Source: Monocercomonoides exilis
Lineage: Eukaryota; Preaxostyla; Oxymonadida; Polymastigidae
NCBI GenBank assembly: GCA_001643675.2
Contig: LSRY02000068.1
Span: 186,001 to 250,000, forward strand
DNA: 64,000 bases
Direction: 5' to 3'
Below the pieces are notes generated by a model. That model saw only the letters and a program-made list of their open reading frames with translations. It ran no database searches and was not told the origin of the DNA. The position numbers and the translations under genes are program-made. Shown here piece after piece: positions 1 through 14,768 of the stretch; within the stretch, counting starts at the first letter, position 1, and the number at the start of each line of letters is the position of its first letter.

Positions 1-2
1 AC

Positions 3-3000
3 ACACGCAATTTGTGGCGATGGGCGATTGGATGCGCTGTGAAGGATGCGAAGAAGAAGCGCAAGCCGTTCACGTGGGAAGGAATCAAAGAGCGGAGAGA
101 CGACAAGAACAACTACATTGCACTGTGGAAGGATTACCTGACATCTCAGGCTGAGATGTCAGAGAAGGATAGAGAGAAAGAAAAAGAGGCAAAAAGGGAG
201 CTGCTCGCCACACCTTCTCCTCTAAAGGCAAATGCAAAGTCTCCTCAAATATCTTCACCGGATGGTGGAAACGGAGTTGTGGTGATTGATGCGGAAGACG
301 ATGATGAATCTGATTCCAACAACGGAAGTTCTGCTGAAGATGGAGAAAAAGATGAAACGGATGAGATGTCATCCAACGTCAAGGATATCAATAAGATTCC
401 ACTTTATGCGCAAAATCCGTTGCGTCAACTCGAGCTGAAGTATTCGATGTCAGACATTCTGTTCTTCCGAGCGCTTGCAGAAAAGCAACTTGCAGCAGAA
501 AAAGCGAAGCGGAAGGAAATTGCGGAGAAGCGCGCTGAGCGAGCGAAAGAGGCAAACGCGCAGAAAGGCTGGATGAAGCGGTGGTTTGGGCGGAAGACAG
601 CGGAAGAGAAGGAGGAAGAGGCGAAGAGCATCGAGGACGAAGAAAACGTGTCCTTTGACTCTCTTCCAGAAGAAGAAAAAAGAAGGTTTGTGGAGGAAGT
701 GCAGTACGATGCATCACTAAACATTTTGGAGGCATCACATCCACCTGAGTTTATATTAGTGAGTGCTACGCTTGACATTAAGCGTATATCCTTCACGCTG
801 CTGGAGCAGACGAAATATCTGCCTGCCTTCAAAGAACTGATGAATAAAAACAGCGTAAATGGACAATCACCATCGTCGTCATCAGCATCCTCTTCTTCTT
901 TAAGCTCTTTCTCTTCAACTTCTTTGAGTCCTGTTCCATCTGTTTCGATGGTTGTTCCCATTCTTTCGTTTTCTCTTCTTTCGATCGGCGGATCTTTTTC
1001 GTATCGGCCATATAAATCTGGCACGGATGTTGAATTCAACTTAGACAATTTGGAACTTGTCGATTTGAGTGGAAATTACGAAGCAGCCTCTCCTTCACAA
1101 CAAGGCAGGACTGGAAATTTGAGTTATTCTCCATCTGCTTCACCAACTTTCTCAACAAATTATTCCGAACCTTTTGTCACTCTGATCTCATCCAATGCAC
1201 CAATCGGGTCGCCTTTCATCTCCAACCAGGATGATGATGAATACGATGAAGCCAACACTGAAGGCGAAGAAGAGCAAAACGAACAGGGCAAAACAGCTGA
1301 GCAGTCTGCATTCGCCTCAGCTGCCAGTGAAGCGACGTCGATGCGTGCTGTTCAACTGGTGCGGCATCGGCGTCTGATCGAAGTGAAGTTTTCGCAGAAT
1401 TCTCTGTCGCTTCCAGTCGATCTGTTTGTGGCTGCTTCAGTTGCCCCGCTGAATGTTGTTGTGCCGTCTTCCTCGATTGCACGACTGCTTCCGTCTTTGA
1501 AGCGCTTCTCGTCTGCTGATCCGCAGATCACAACAGCTATGCGGAAGACATTCCGGTCGCAGTATGCTTCGCTCACTCAGCGCACTTCACTTCAACTTCT
1601 GAATGCGCTGGAGACACGGAAGATGATGGACATATCACTGAACATCGAAGCACCACACATTGCACTTCCACTTCAGCCACTTAATCCAGCATCGCCATGT
1701 CTCGTTGCCAACCTTGGCACAGTTAAAATTGTGACGAAGCCGACGGAAGCAGCTCTGAGAGAAAAAGAAAAAGAAAAAGAAAAAGAAAGACAGGAGAATG
1801 CAGAGAATAGCAATGCCACAGAAGCGTCTGAACCAATGAAATCAAATGTCGAAGGAGATGAAGATTCAGGACAAACGATGGAAAAGAAACACTCACGTGG
1901 AAACTCCACAATTGTGACCACATCGGCGCATCCAGAAGGAGTGGAGATCAGCGAAAGAACAGTTTTCGATTTGTTCCAAATTGAAATAGCGAAAGTTGGG
2001 ATTTACTTCAAAGGATGGACACAGACTGCTCGAAAGCGATTGCTTTCAACAGGTCCTTCTGCTCTTTCGATCTCTTCGACTTCTCAGTCTCCTGCTCCGT
2101 CTTCTTCTGCTTATCCAACCTCTTTCTCGTCTCGCTTCTACAATCCACCTGAACCCCCTCCACACACAGCCCGCCTTATCAATACATTGAAAAAGTCTCC
2201 GTTTTTGATTCCATTCAGTTTGACTGTTGATGCATACAAGTCGATTGCACAGGACGATGTGAACATTCCGCAGATGAAGGTCAAAGCAAGAATAAGCAAG
2301 ATTCATGCGCTTCTATCATATACGAATGTGTCGCTTGCTGCATTCCTGATGAAGACATATGTCGAAGCACTGGGAAACAGTGGAGAAGAGAAAACTGAAA
2401 AAGAGGAAGAAAAAGAAAAGGAAAAAGAAAGCAACGAAGAGAAATCCAGCAAGAAAGGAACAGAAGCCAAAGAGTCGATCCTTGAAACAGAGGCTTCATC
2501 AGATTCTGAAACGATTTTGGATTCCCCGCCTTCGTATGATGCACAACTTATGTCACTCACCGAAGAGATTCAGACGGCAACTGCCGAAGAAATGAGAAAA
2601 GATGAGAAAAGCCAGGCTTCTGTGAAAGTGAAGCCGCCATATCAGCGAGTGGATATTGATGCTTCGCTTGTTGTTGAAGAGATTGCAGCAACAATTTCGA
2701 CGAATCCAGGAAAGCAGATGGAGTGGAAGCAGAAGTCGCACACTTTTGTTGGGTTGGCTGCACCAAACAACCAAACACCACGGTCAAGATCAGCCAGCTA
2801 TTCACTCGCAAACTATGCATCTGCAGCTGAAAGAACTCCGCTTGGCGAGTCTCCATCTTCGCTTTCTCCATCTGCCTCTTCTGCATCTTCTGCCTCTTCC
2901 TCCTCTTCTTCTTCAGCTGATTCAGCTTCTGTAAATGGATCAGCAGAAAAGTCTACAAGCGTTTCTATTTCTCAATCCGCTACTCCTTCCACTTCTGCGC

Positions 3001-6000
3001 TTGCAGCTGTGTTTTACGAGAGCAATGAGCCACCAGAAGTGGAGCTGATGACAGCGTCTATTAAACACACCTGCGTGCACTTTGTGAAGAGGCCATTCGA
3101 CATGTCAGCAACACTTACTGTCTCGTCTCTTGAAGTGCTCGATTCGTTTGCTTCAGCAAAGAAACCATCAACCTCATTTGGCAGAGTGACAACGCCTCTT
3201 GTGTCTCCAGCTGTTTCTTCTCAGATTTCTTCGAATGCTCTTTCTGAACAAAAAGCGATGAAGATTCTTTCTTCTCTTCCGTCGGATCTTCCATCTTCTG
3301 AAGCGATGGCCGCATGGACTGCTGGCGAATCACTTGCACATCCTTCGTATTTTCTTGGCTCAAATGCGTCTGAACCACTCGCAGCAATCAAAGTGCCTGA
3401 CGGGATTTCTTTGTCGCGCCGGCTGAATTGGCGCTTGGAACAGGAACACGACGAGTCAAATCCGCCTGATGAGTTACTCTCTCACAGCGAAATTGATGTG
3501 CTTGGACTGACCTACGAGAAAAGAGAGAAAGAGCATCCACTCTTTGAGAATGTGGAACAGTATGCACAGTTAACTCTGACACGCCTGATAATGTGCTACA
3601 ACCCAACAACTTTGAAACTCGCAATGGATGCTTTGAAGCTGTTCCAGGAATTGTTTGGAAATGGAACCAATGCATCAGAAGGAAAAGATGGAAACGGAAA
3701 AGATAAAGAGAAAGAACAAACTTCTGCTGAAGCTAAAAAACACAAAATATCGGAAATACTTTTGAAATCAAAGAAAAGCAAAGATCCTGAAATTACAACA
3801 GTATCAGCTAAAGTGAATGTTCATGCGCTGTATCTTATTTTACCACGAATTTCACCTTCTGATTCTTCAACCAAAAACAGCAATCTTCAATCAGCTTCAA
3901 GCAAACAGGCTATTCTTCAGATTCCTGCGAATCTTAACACATACGGCTTTCCGTTTGAGCCACTATTTGCTTTGACGATGACAAATACATCAGCTTCGGT
4001 TGCAATGAAATCAATTGGAATGGACTTTACAGCAGATCTTGGAGCATTGAATGTGTTCGACATTGCAGGTGCGAATGTTACACGGTATCCTCACATATTC
4101 TCCTTTGGATTTCACAAAGGAAGCGAAGAAGCTACTGTTAAATCGATTGAGAGCAAGGAAAGTTCGAAAGAAGATTTGGAACATTCCAACAATAATTATG
4201 ATATTTCGAAATACAAAGAAGTAGATCAATTGAAGCAAGAATCTAAAGATACAGAAGAGAGCAGCAAAGATCCATTGTCAAAAGAACAGCTTACTCCCAT
4301 CTTGACAGATGTCAAAACGACCGAAGGTGCCAGCATCAGCCTGCGTGGGCGAATGAGCAACCGCAACGATCCACGCTATTTTGATGGGGCAGATGTGACA
4401 GTGGCAGCAAAGATAGCAGAAATGAAGGGAGTTCTGCTGAACGATTTTGTCAATCGAATCTTGCTGTATTTGGAGGAAATGAAAGATGTTTTGGAGAGCA
4501 GTGCGAAGAGCAGCAAGCTTATTGAAGATAAAACAGAGCAAGAGAAACGAAAGGAAAAGGAGGAAGAAGAGAAGTTCTGGAAGAAAGTGAAAAAAGAGAA
4601 CCACATTTCGAAACAAGCATTTGTGATGAAGCTGGACATTTTGATGTCTCGCTGCCGTGTGGTCGTTCCCGAGTCGCCTTTCTCTCGCAACACATTTCTT
4701 GTCTCATTCGATTCGCTGTCTGTGAAAAATTCACACAAAATACTGGGAATCGATCCTGCACCTTTTGATCAGATAGAAAAATTAACTGATTTGTCTGCTA
4801 TTCCTCAAGCACATGATTCAGAAGAGCCTGAATTTGTGCCATCTCTTCTGGGAAGTGATGCAAAGGAACCATACATCCCGAAGTACCTACCAACTGTGCA
4901 TTATGTTGAACACGATGAAGCTGTCATTTCCAATCTTGCCGTTTTGTATATTCACAACCAAGGCGACTTCATTTCTTCGAAGTCAACTTCTGCGTCTGCA
5001 CTATCAACTGAGCAATCCTTCTCTTTGGATTCGCAGGCAACACAACTTCCCTCTTCAATTTCAGTTCCTTCCAACAACAATACTCTATTCGTCGCCGAGG
5101 TTGGACCTCAAGATTTCATTTCGTTACTATCAATTTCACAGCCATTCAAAAATGTTGCTAAGATTTCATTGGAAAATAATTTATCAGATCAACAAACAGA
5201 TGATGTGGAATCATTGCTTAACGATTATGACTATCTGACTCTGAACAATCCCGCGTCTTCATCTGCCTCTGGATCTTCTACAATCACAAAAATATTATCC
5301 CCCTTCGACATAAATGTTGGTGTTGACCGTCTTTTGGATAGCGATGATAGCTTTGCTTATCACCTTCCTGCACTTCGGCCGAACGTCTTTGTATCTCCAA
5401 TTAGATTGCGTGTCACAAACCATCTGATTGAGCGATGTGTTGCCATTTACAAATCGAATTGGCTGGATGCTGACAGAAGAAGCGATGAAGAAAAGAAGCA
5501 AGACGAAATCGAGAAGCAGCTTCAAAAGGAAGAACAGAAGAAAAAGAAAGCCGAAGAAGAAAAGAAAGAGGAACAAGATGCAATGGCAGCAATTCTGAGG
5601 AGTGAAGACGGAGCAGAAGCAGCAAGCTCGACTCTTCCTTTGACTTCGCTGATTTCGAGCATTGCAGCAACTGCAACATTTGCGCTAATTGACGTTTCCT
5701 ATTTTATTCCCGAAAAGGAAGCATCGAAGAAGAAGATGAGAACAATGCGAAAGAAAAGAGAGGAGATTGAAAAGTCGGAAATGAACGGAATAAACGCAAC
5801 TGATACTGATGCTTCTCAAAGCACAGCAACAACAGACCTTCCATCAATAGGATCAACTGGCATTGATTCAGATGGCAATAAGAAAACAACAACATATCTT
5901 TCCTTAGCATCATTTGCAATCAGAGGCGTGACAGCTGCTTTTTGTCAATATACTCTACCACAGAAATACGATGAGAAAGAAGATGAGAAAGAAGCAAATG

Positions 6001-9000
6001 ATCAAATGAGTTCATCATCTGAAGAAGCCTTGTCCAAAAAGCAAAAACATATTCATCAAAAATACGTTTCCATGGTTGCATCTGCAAAGATAGACGACAT
6101 TCTTTTGTCTCTTTCTTTGCCATTTGCATCTGCTGTGTCTGTTGATCCTTCCTCTGCGCATGTGCATTGCATCTCAGCCTCTTCTTCAGCTTCGTCGTCT
6201 TCTTCCATCTCTTCAATGTCATCTTCATCAGTTGTGTCTTGTATGAGTCGTTATCTGCCTTCTCCTCTTTTGACAGTCATCGGAATGTCTGCCCTTTCAG
6301 CCAATGTTACACAGTCTACAAATAAAGATATGTCTGTCTACTTCACTTTAGGATCACTTTATGTAACTGACGAAATACAGAAACGGAAGAACAACCGGAG
6401 AAAGAAGATTTTCAGTCAACTTGGCGAAGGCAATGCAATAAATGAGCTGCAGTTCACGATCACCCAATGCGAATACATTCTGGCACCATCTTTGAATCAG
6501 GCCATTCCGTTGGATTCTGTCATTCGACGTTCAAACAAAGTTAGCACATCAAAAGAAGAAGAAAATGCATCTGAACAACTTGAATCACTAAATGAAACAG
6601 ACGTTATCAAAATGCTCCGCTATTTGGGAGTTGACAAATCGCTCTTCCTCAACTCTTCATTTGTCAGAACCAAAGCAAACATCCACCATCAGCCAACTCA
6701 TCTGGATTCGATGGACTTCGTATCTGAGTGGATCCCTCTTTTAAGGCCACTGGTTGTTTCAACAGCTAAAATGAAGTCTCCGTCGCTTCCTCCAGAAATA
6801 GAAGAGGTGACTCAAAATCTTTCAGAGATAAAAGAGAGAAGTAAAGATGATGAGTCTATTAAACTTTGGATGGAATGTTTGAAGAGATCGTATCAGGAAG
6901 AGAAAGAAGGAAGAGAAATGGAAGAAATCACAGATTTGAAGGAAGAAGAAGGAAATACAGATGAAAAGTTTGATCATTTTCTCGAAGTTTCTTATCAACA
7001 AATATCTGCGATCACGAACACAGCAATTGAAGAGAGAAAAAGAAAACAAGAGGCAGAATTAGAAAACAATGGAAGAAATGCTGCAGATGCTTCAAACGAT
7101 TTATCACTTTCACAGAATTCAATGACTACAACTTCTGTTTCATCAGCCACAACAACAACACCTCAGTCAGAATCGAATCATTTACCTCTAAAAACATCAG
7201 AGTCATTGCAGATAATCGATGGAGCCCTTCAAAATGTTGTTGTTAATGCAAAAAGTGGAATGGTTGCACTTCTTCTTCAGTGGGCACAGTACGCTCAAGT
7301 TTCTGTTCCGATGGAAGCAATCAAATCTATTTCATCTACTCCAGTTGATGACAAAACGAAAGAGAAAGAAGAAGAGATTAAAGAAAATTCCAAAAAGGAA
7401 GTCGAGCAAATTAAGTCTGAACAGAAGAACAGTTGTCTGAAGCTGAAAGTCTCGTTCTCTTCTCTTCACGTGTTTCTGCATCATCGACTGCGCCCGTTGG
7501 CTCTTCTTTCTCTCACGCACATAACAGCAGACTATCTCCAGACACACACATTGATGTCTGCCTCAGCCACACTCAACTCAATGGATGTATTTGACTTGGA
7601 TTCGAAGCAGAACTCGATCTTTCTTTGTGACGACACCACGCTCCATCCATCGACATGCGCTCCGTATAGTTTCCCTCACATTCTGTCATTCTCTTCCACA
7701 AATGAATACTCCAATGCTTTCACTGCTGCCTATCAGAAGTTTGAGAGAAGCGATGATCCAAGATGCTTAGAAGTTTACAGGGGCATTGACACTGAAATAA
7801 CACTCCGTTCCTCTTCTCTTCGATTGCTTGCGACTGGCTCATTTATTTCTCGGATTCTTCAGTGGGTCTCAACAATGCAAACAAAATTATCGAAAATTGG
7901 AATGACGAAGAGCAATGAACAAGGAGCAATAGATTTATCAGGCAATCAAAAAACACAACCAATCTCCATTGCTTCCGACAAGCAGAATGAATCATTCAGT
8001 TCCTCTGCCTCAGAAACAGGGGCATCCGAGACAACTGATTTATCTTCGCTGTCTCTTGTGTCTGACAAGCCTGACGCCAAAGAAAGGAATATTTTGAAAG
8101 AGAAACTTAAAGAAGAAGCAATTGAGAAGAGGAAGAAAGCAAAAGAAGAAAGAAGAATCCAAATGGAAAAGAAGCTGAAAGAAGAAGAGGAAAAGCTGAA
8201 AAAGAAGGAAAAGCAAAAAGAAGAGAAAAGCGAGAAGCCACCTCCGATTATGAAACTGGATGTGATTATTGAAAGTCCGATGATTCTTGTTCCTTCTCCG
8301 TCGAACTCGCGAGAATTGCTTGTTGTGGAGATTGGCTCGATGGGAGTGAAGACGGCACATCGGGTGATGCCAAAGGCAGAAGTGGCAGAAAAGGAGAAGC
8401 GAAGGGAGAAAGAGATCGAAGAAGATGTGGAGCGAGCCAATGCAGCCAAGAAGAAGATCAATGAGCTGCTTGATAGCAAACAGGATGGAATCAAATTTGA
8501 AAGCGAAGATGTTGTTTCTCAAAAGCGACGCAAATTGCACAGATGGAAAGCCGTTTTGGACAAGCCATCTATTTTGCTGGATGAAGAGATCACTTCATCT
8601 TCGCTGAATTCGTCGCTTTGGCTTCTTCCAGACGGACATCTGAATCCGAATTATGGAGAAAGAGTGAAGGAGAACATTCATGTTTTGCTCAACAATACTT
8701 CCATCACTCGTGTTCTGATTGATTTTGACCATCCTCTTTTCTTAACAACATTCAACATGCGCGATTCGTTTCTGTCTTCTTCTGCTGCTTCGTTCTTTCA
8801 GAGTGCTGCTTCATCAACATTTACGCCAGCCATTGTGACTGTCGGAGCACAAGACTTGTCTGTTGCTCCTCAGCCGCTTTATTGTCTTCCAAGTGCGCCA
8901 TCTCAACTGCCCCAAGCAGAACTTGCTTCTTCTTCTTCTTCTTCTTCTGCTCTTGCACAGCAATCTCCTCCATTTTCATCTGTGCCACTAAGTTTGCCTG

Positions 9001-12000
9001 ACGCATCATCTTCAGCAACCATTTCAGCAGTTTCAACATTCGAAGCACAACCCTCAGTTACTTTTGCTTCAATTGCTGCTCTTCTCTCATCCTCTCCACA
9101 ATACTCTCCACTCATCACTCAGAAGGAGTCTTTTCTCTTTGACTTTGGAATGAAGTGCTGTTTGTCGCGTAACATTCGTCCGAATGCTGCGATGAATGCT
9201 GGAAAGCCTCAGATGCTTGTTGCTGTGAACACTGACCCTGTTCTGTTGTCGATGAATCCAAATCACATTCGTCTGTTCTCTTTGATTCTCAAAGCATACA
9301 ATGATGCCACACAAACAGATGAGAAAAAGAAAAAAGATGAAGAAGAGAAGAAGAAGGCTGAGGCAAAAGCAGAAAGGAAAAAGAGAGTAGAGGAATTGGG
9401 AATAGAAGATGATGACACAATAAGAGATGAGTTGGAAGCTGCTGAGCACAACGAGGAAGAAGCAGCAATGTCTTCTATGCGCACAGCATCCTACTTCAAT
9501 CGCATTAAGGAGAAAATCAAAGTAGCTGAAGAGAAAGGGCGATTTAAATCACTGTCGATGGCTATCACCGCAGAGGTTCCACTTATTGCGATGGTGCTAC
9601 ACGACGATGATGCGTTGCATGTGAGACAAGAAGCGCACACAGAACTGATTGTGAAGTCGCTGCGGTACAAGCAGACTTCGTGGGTTGATGGAGAAAGACT
9701 TCTGACTGTTGGGGTGGGAGACATGTGGATGAAGGACGTCAGAGGAACACCAACAGAGGAATATTCATTCCCAGCTGCTGTGTCTTCACCTTCTTCTTAT
9801 CCTTCTTGTCTGCAATCACCAAATGCTTCATTCGACACTCTTTCATCGTCGCCATCTCAACTCAACTCAAATAACTCTTCACCAACACCTCTTCTTGTTG
9901 AACCAACCAGTCCGTCCAATGCAGATCCTAACTTTGACTCAAACGGCTCATCTTCTCCTTTTGCTGCTGCTCAACCATCTTCTCAACAGCCTTATGCACC
10001 GCCGTCAACATCCTCTGGATTCACATTCACGCCAATGACTCATTCATCTGTGTTTGGCTCTCCAATGTCTGTTACTATTCCTCAACCGTCTCCAAATACA
10101 AATGAATTGAAACTTGCATATTCTTCTGTTATTAGAAAGATTATCTCATTCATTCCAGTCGACACAAATGCAGACAGTGGTTCAAGCAGCAACAACAGAA
10201 ATTGCTCAAATGGAAGCGAGGATGTGATTGTATTTTCGATGTTCACCGATCTTACAGGAAGCAATTCGATGTCTGTGAGTGTGTATCAACCAGTTATAAA
10301 CGCTAACACAGAATATTTGAAAGATTTTATGGATTATTACGATGCACTGATGCAAATGTTCTCCCCAAATGATGGAAATGCTAAAGACGATGGCGAGAAA
10401 TCTCACAACAAAGATGCAAAGAACAACAAAAACAGAAAAATTAACAAAAATAATTCATCGAAAGGCAATGTAGTTCCAGCTGGGTTTGCTTCGATCGACA
10501 AGGCGGATGGAAAAAAGAGTGAAACAAAAGACAAACAAGTTAAAAAAAGTCCAAATATCCGAAAACCATTTTTCAGTGAAAAAGATGCGTTTGCCACAAA
10601 GTTATGCTCAACATTGATTTGTGGCACGCCATCAAGGCTGGATGAATATATATTTTTCGTGGAGCTGATTGGAGCAGCAATGTGGGAGCATTCGATGGAG
10701 AGTTCAGAACGAGAAAAGCGTAAAAAGCAGAAGGAATTGCTGATGAAATTGTCGCAAGCTGAAAAGGAAAAGAAAGAAAGCGAAGAAGATGAAAGCGATT
10801 CCGATGACGATGAAAGTGATAGTAGCGACAGTAGCGACAGTAGTGATAGCAGTGAAAGCGATTCAGAAGACGAGAAAAAACCTGCTTCACGTGCTTCATC
10901 ATCATCATCATCAACTTCTGCATCCTTAAACAAGGGCACAACTCCGAAATCTGAGTCAATTAAAAAGAAAGAGCAGGTAGATGCTCAGAAAGAGAACAAT
11001 CGTCTATCAATTGTGCCAGCATCAAAAACTTTATCCGCCTCGTCTGCTAATTCTGTCTCATCTGAGCCAGCTCTTTCTGGTTCTGCTCCGAATGGAATGA
11101 GAATGCACATTTCTTTGACGAATGCTGTTGTTCTTGTTCCACAGCGGTTCGACTACAAACGTGCTCCTCTGCTCTATATGACGTTTGGAGCAACAATCGA
11201 CTTCTTCAGCGGTCCACCGTTGATGACAGAGAAGAGGCAGCTGTGCAACACTGAGTTTACGCATTGTTCTGTGGAGCTGTGCAGATTGTTCCCAGACTGG
11301 CCAATTCTCTTCATATTCCCTCAAATGCTAGGCAGCTCGCAAGTGTTTTTGAACACACTTATGTCGAAAAGAAAGAATAAGAACAACGACCTAAATTCAA
11401 ATGGGGATGAAAATGAAAATTCATCATCATCATCATCTTCTTCTTCTTCTTCTGATCTAAATGAGTTGGGATATGGCACTTATGAGCAGATACCTCCACT
11501 AAAGAGCAATGAGCCAGAGACAGACGAAAGCATTATGTGGCGTTCGCTGCAATTTCCTGTGATTCGCCAGCCGAAGAATCGAACGGGAGTTGAAAGGGCA
11601 ACCTCTCATTCTTCTTTGCAATCTTCATCAAGCAATGAAAGTCAGTGCCAATACAATCATGCAGTTGATGAATCAGTCAGAAGCGAAATGTCTGTTTGCG
11701 CAACGATTGATTCGCTCTGCCTCGGAATTGCTCATCCTCTGAGAGAGATTTCTTCAATGCAATTGAGTAACAATACAAATCTGTCATCCTTTTCGCAGCT
11801 AATCCAGCCACCGCAGGATTTGATGATCAACAGCTTCAGTGTGGAAGCCAACTACACGCAATTCACTCTCAACACTGGTGCTTCATCATCTTCTTCGTCT
11901 GCTGCTGTCCAATCTTCATTAGGAACAGATCTGACTCTGAAGCACAAGACGAAGATTATTGCAGAAAGCACAATTCCTCTCAGACACATCAAAATAGAGA

Positions 12001-14734
12001 CATTAACACCACTGAGAATGGAGATGTATTTGAGAGAAATCAAAGAAGCCATGAAAATATACAACACAGCAATGGGAGAGTGGAACAAGGAATATGAACC
12101 ATATCACATGCCTACAGAAATGAGCATATCTTCATCACAATCAGCATCAGCATCAGCATCAGCATCGTCTTCTTCTTCAGCTACTTCTTCGAATAATGTT
12201 GCATCAGACACACCAACTTCTCATTCATCTCTTTCCTATCCAAACCTTTATAAAACGAAGATGAAGAGATGCTTCAAAGCGTTCGTTGATCTTTCTGAAG
12301 AAGAAACTTCTGAAATGTCTCTTTCAGCAATTTCATCGAATGAGATTGGAGACAAAGGATCATATGCCTTCAGCTCTTCAGAGATATCTTCTGATCAGAC
12401 TAGCAAAATCTCTTCATTTTCTGCTTTTGCTCCACCTTCCTCTTCTCCAGGAGCATCGTCTTCGCTTTCTTCTTCTGTTCTTTCTGCCTTTGAGAACGAC
12501 CTGGCCCTGACACAAGATTCAGTCACGACTGATCTGCTATACGAGTCACTACCGCATGATGCTGTTAGATTGGACAAGTTGACAAGAGAAGCCATTGCGA
12601 AGAAAGAGAAAGAAGAGAAGAAGAAGAAGAAGGCGGAGAAAGTGAAAGTGAAGAGGCAGAAGAAGAGAATGAAGGAAGCAAAGCACAAACAGAAGAGATC
12701 GACAATATTGAAAGACGGATATCCAGACGATTGGGACGGATCAAACGAAGATGAATGGGGTGACGATGACGAATACGTGCGGAACTACAAAAAGATCACT
12801 GGCAATGGAAAGAGAGAAGACAGCAGCGACGAAGATTCAGAGGATGAAGTAGACGAATTTGACTATTTGGAAGAGACAGAAGAGGAGAGGAGCATCAGAA
12901 AGGACTTCATCAGACGAGCGTGGATTGAGCTGAAGAGGCGGTGCTTGGCGGTTGTGCCGAACTCGTGTCTGCATGTGGCTGCCCACTTCACTGGAATCAA
13001 CGCTGTCATTGTGAACGATGCCGTGTCACCACTTCCGCTTTTCAGGCTGCTGATTGGAGAGACTCAGGCAGTATATTCGCAGGAGTCTGAAAAGAGACGG
13101 CTGACGAACGAAGGGAAGCTGATGTGGATTGCATGGAGAAAGGAGAACTTCCCTGAAGATGCCGATGCAAACGAGGATTATTCTCTTTCTGCTCTTCAAA
13201 ATCAAACTTCTTCACCATCACCTTCTTCTTCTTCGGCTTCATCAACTGCAATTGTCACTTCTTCCACAACATCAAACAGCGGATCTGAACGTCTATCGAA
13301 GAAACGACGCTATCTCCGCCCCCCTCCTCTTCCAGGCACATTCACAAGGCTCTTCGCACAAGTTGACACGATCATCTCAGTCAACTTCTTCAACGACTTG
13401 AGAATGTCATTCGAGCCGTTTTTGGAGCCTCTTGCGCTTTCTGTGCGGATGAACCCCTCAATTTCTCCGTCAATGTCTCTTTCTGTTGCCTCTTCTGATG
13501 TGTGGAACTTCAACATCACATCTCCATTTGTCGCATCGCTTGTCACGCTCATAAATGCATTCACTGCTAAAACAGAAGAAGAGAAGGCGATGGAGGAAAT
13601 AAAGCGAAAGAGGAAGAAGGCCAAGGCCAGAGAACGATTGATGTCTCATCATGCACTTACAGATGGGTCATCGCAGCCATCTTTATCAAATGCAACTTCA
13701 ACCAAAGCCAAATCAGCAACTGTTGAAGATGAAGAAGAAGAGGAAAGATTGGCAAGAGAGCAGTTGGAAAAGGAAAGAGAAAAGAGAAACGAGAAAAAGA
13801 GTCATTCACACAAAAAGCAGCTGACACTTGAATCAAAAATAAAGCGAGATTCACTTAATTTAAGTGCTCATATTTCACATTCACCGATTTCTCACTCACC
13901 TCTCCATTCTCCTTTGCATTCACCTGGAAACTCCATCATTCCGCAAAAAGTGTCTCCATCAACAGAATCTTTGTCGTCTCAAATTTCTGTTGCATCACAA
14001 AAATCTTCTGTTGCCTCTGCTTTGAGTTCTTCCTCTAAACAGCCGGCAGCCAGTGAGGTGACTCCATTTATTGTCTACAATCGCTCAGGCAAAAGTGTTG
14101 ATCTCATATTCCCTTCATTTGCCACTCCTCACCCTGTTTTCGCTGCGTCGTCACTGAGAGGAGGTGAGCGTGTTGTTGGGAACATTCAAGAAATAAAAAC
14201 AACTCCTGTTGCAGCTTCTCCTTCTTCCGTACATGGTCAGTTACAAAGACTTCCTGCCCCACAATCATCATCAAGCAGTGAAAAGCCTTCTTCGACCTCT
14301 GCATTAACTGCTTCTATTTCATCTGCGATTTCATCGACTCCTCGATCACAGCAGGAATATTTGACAGAAACTGTTCCAGACAACTCGTCCATTCCGTTTG
14401 ACATTCCGTGGATTCCGTTTTCTGATTCCACACTCCGCCAGAACCAGAATCAGAGCAAGCGCAGCTCCTCTTCGTCGACTGTAATTCCTGTGAATATTGC
14501 AATTGATGGCTTCGACATGCTTCCACCTCTAAATCTTGCTCGCCCATTTGTTGCGGCGTATATGCTCAGACAGGACAAAAGAGAAACTGGGCTTGTTGTT
14601 CGACTTGAGAACTTTGTAATGTGCGGACGGAGAGTACTTTTAATCAACAGCACAAAAACATTCTCGAACAAGACAACACTCCCTGTGCTTGTAACATTGG
14701 AGAAATACCAAACAAATTTGCAGCAAAACACAAG

Positions 14735-14768
<34 letters not shown>

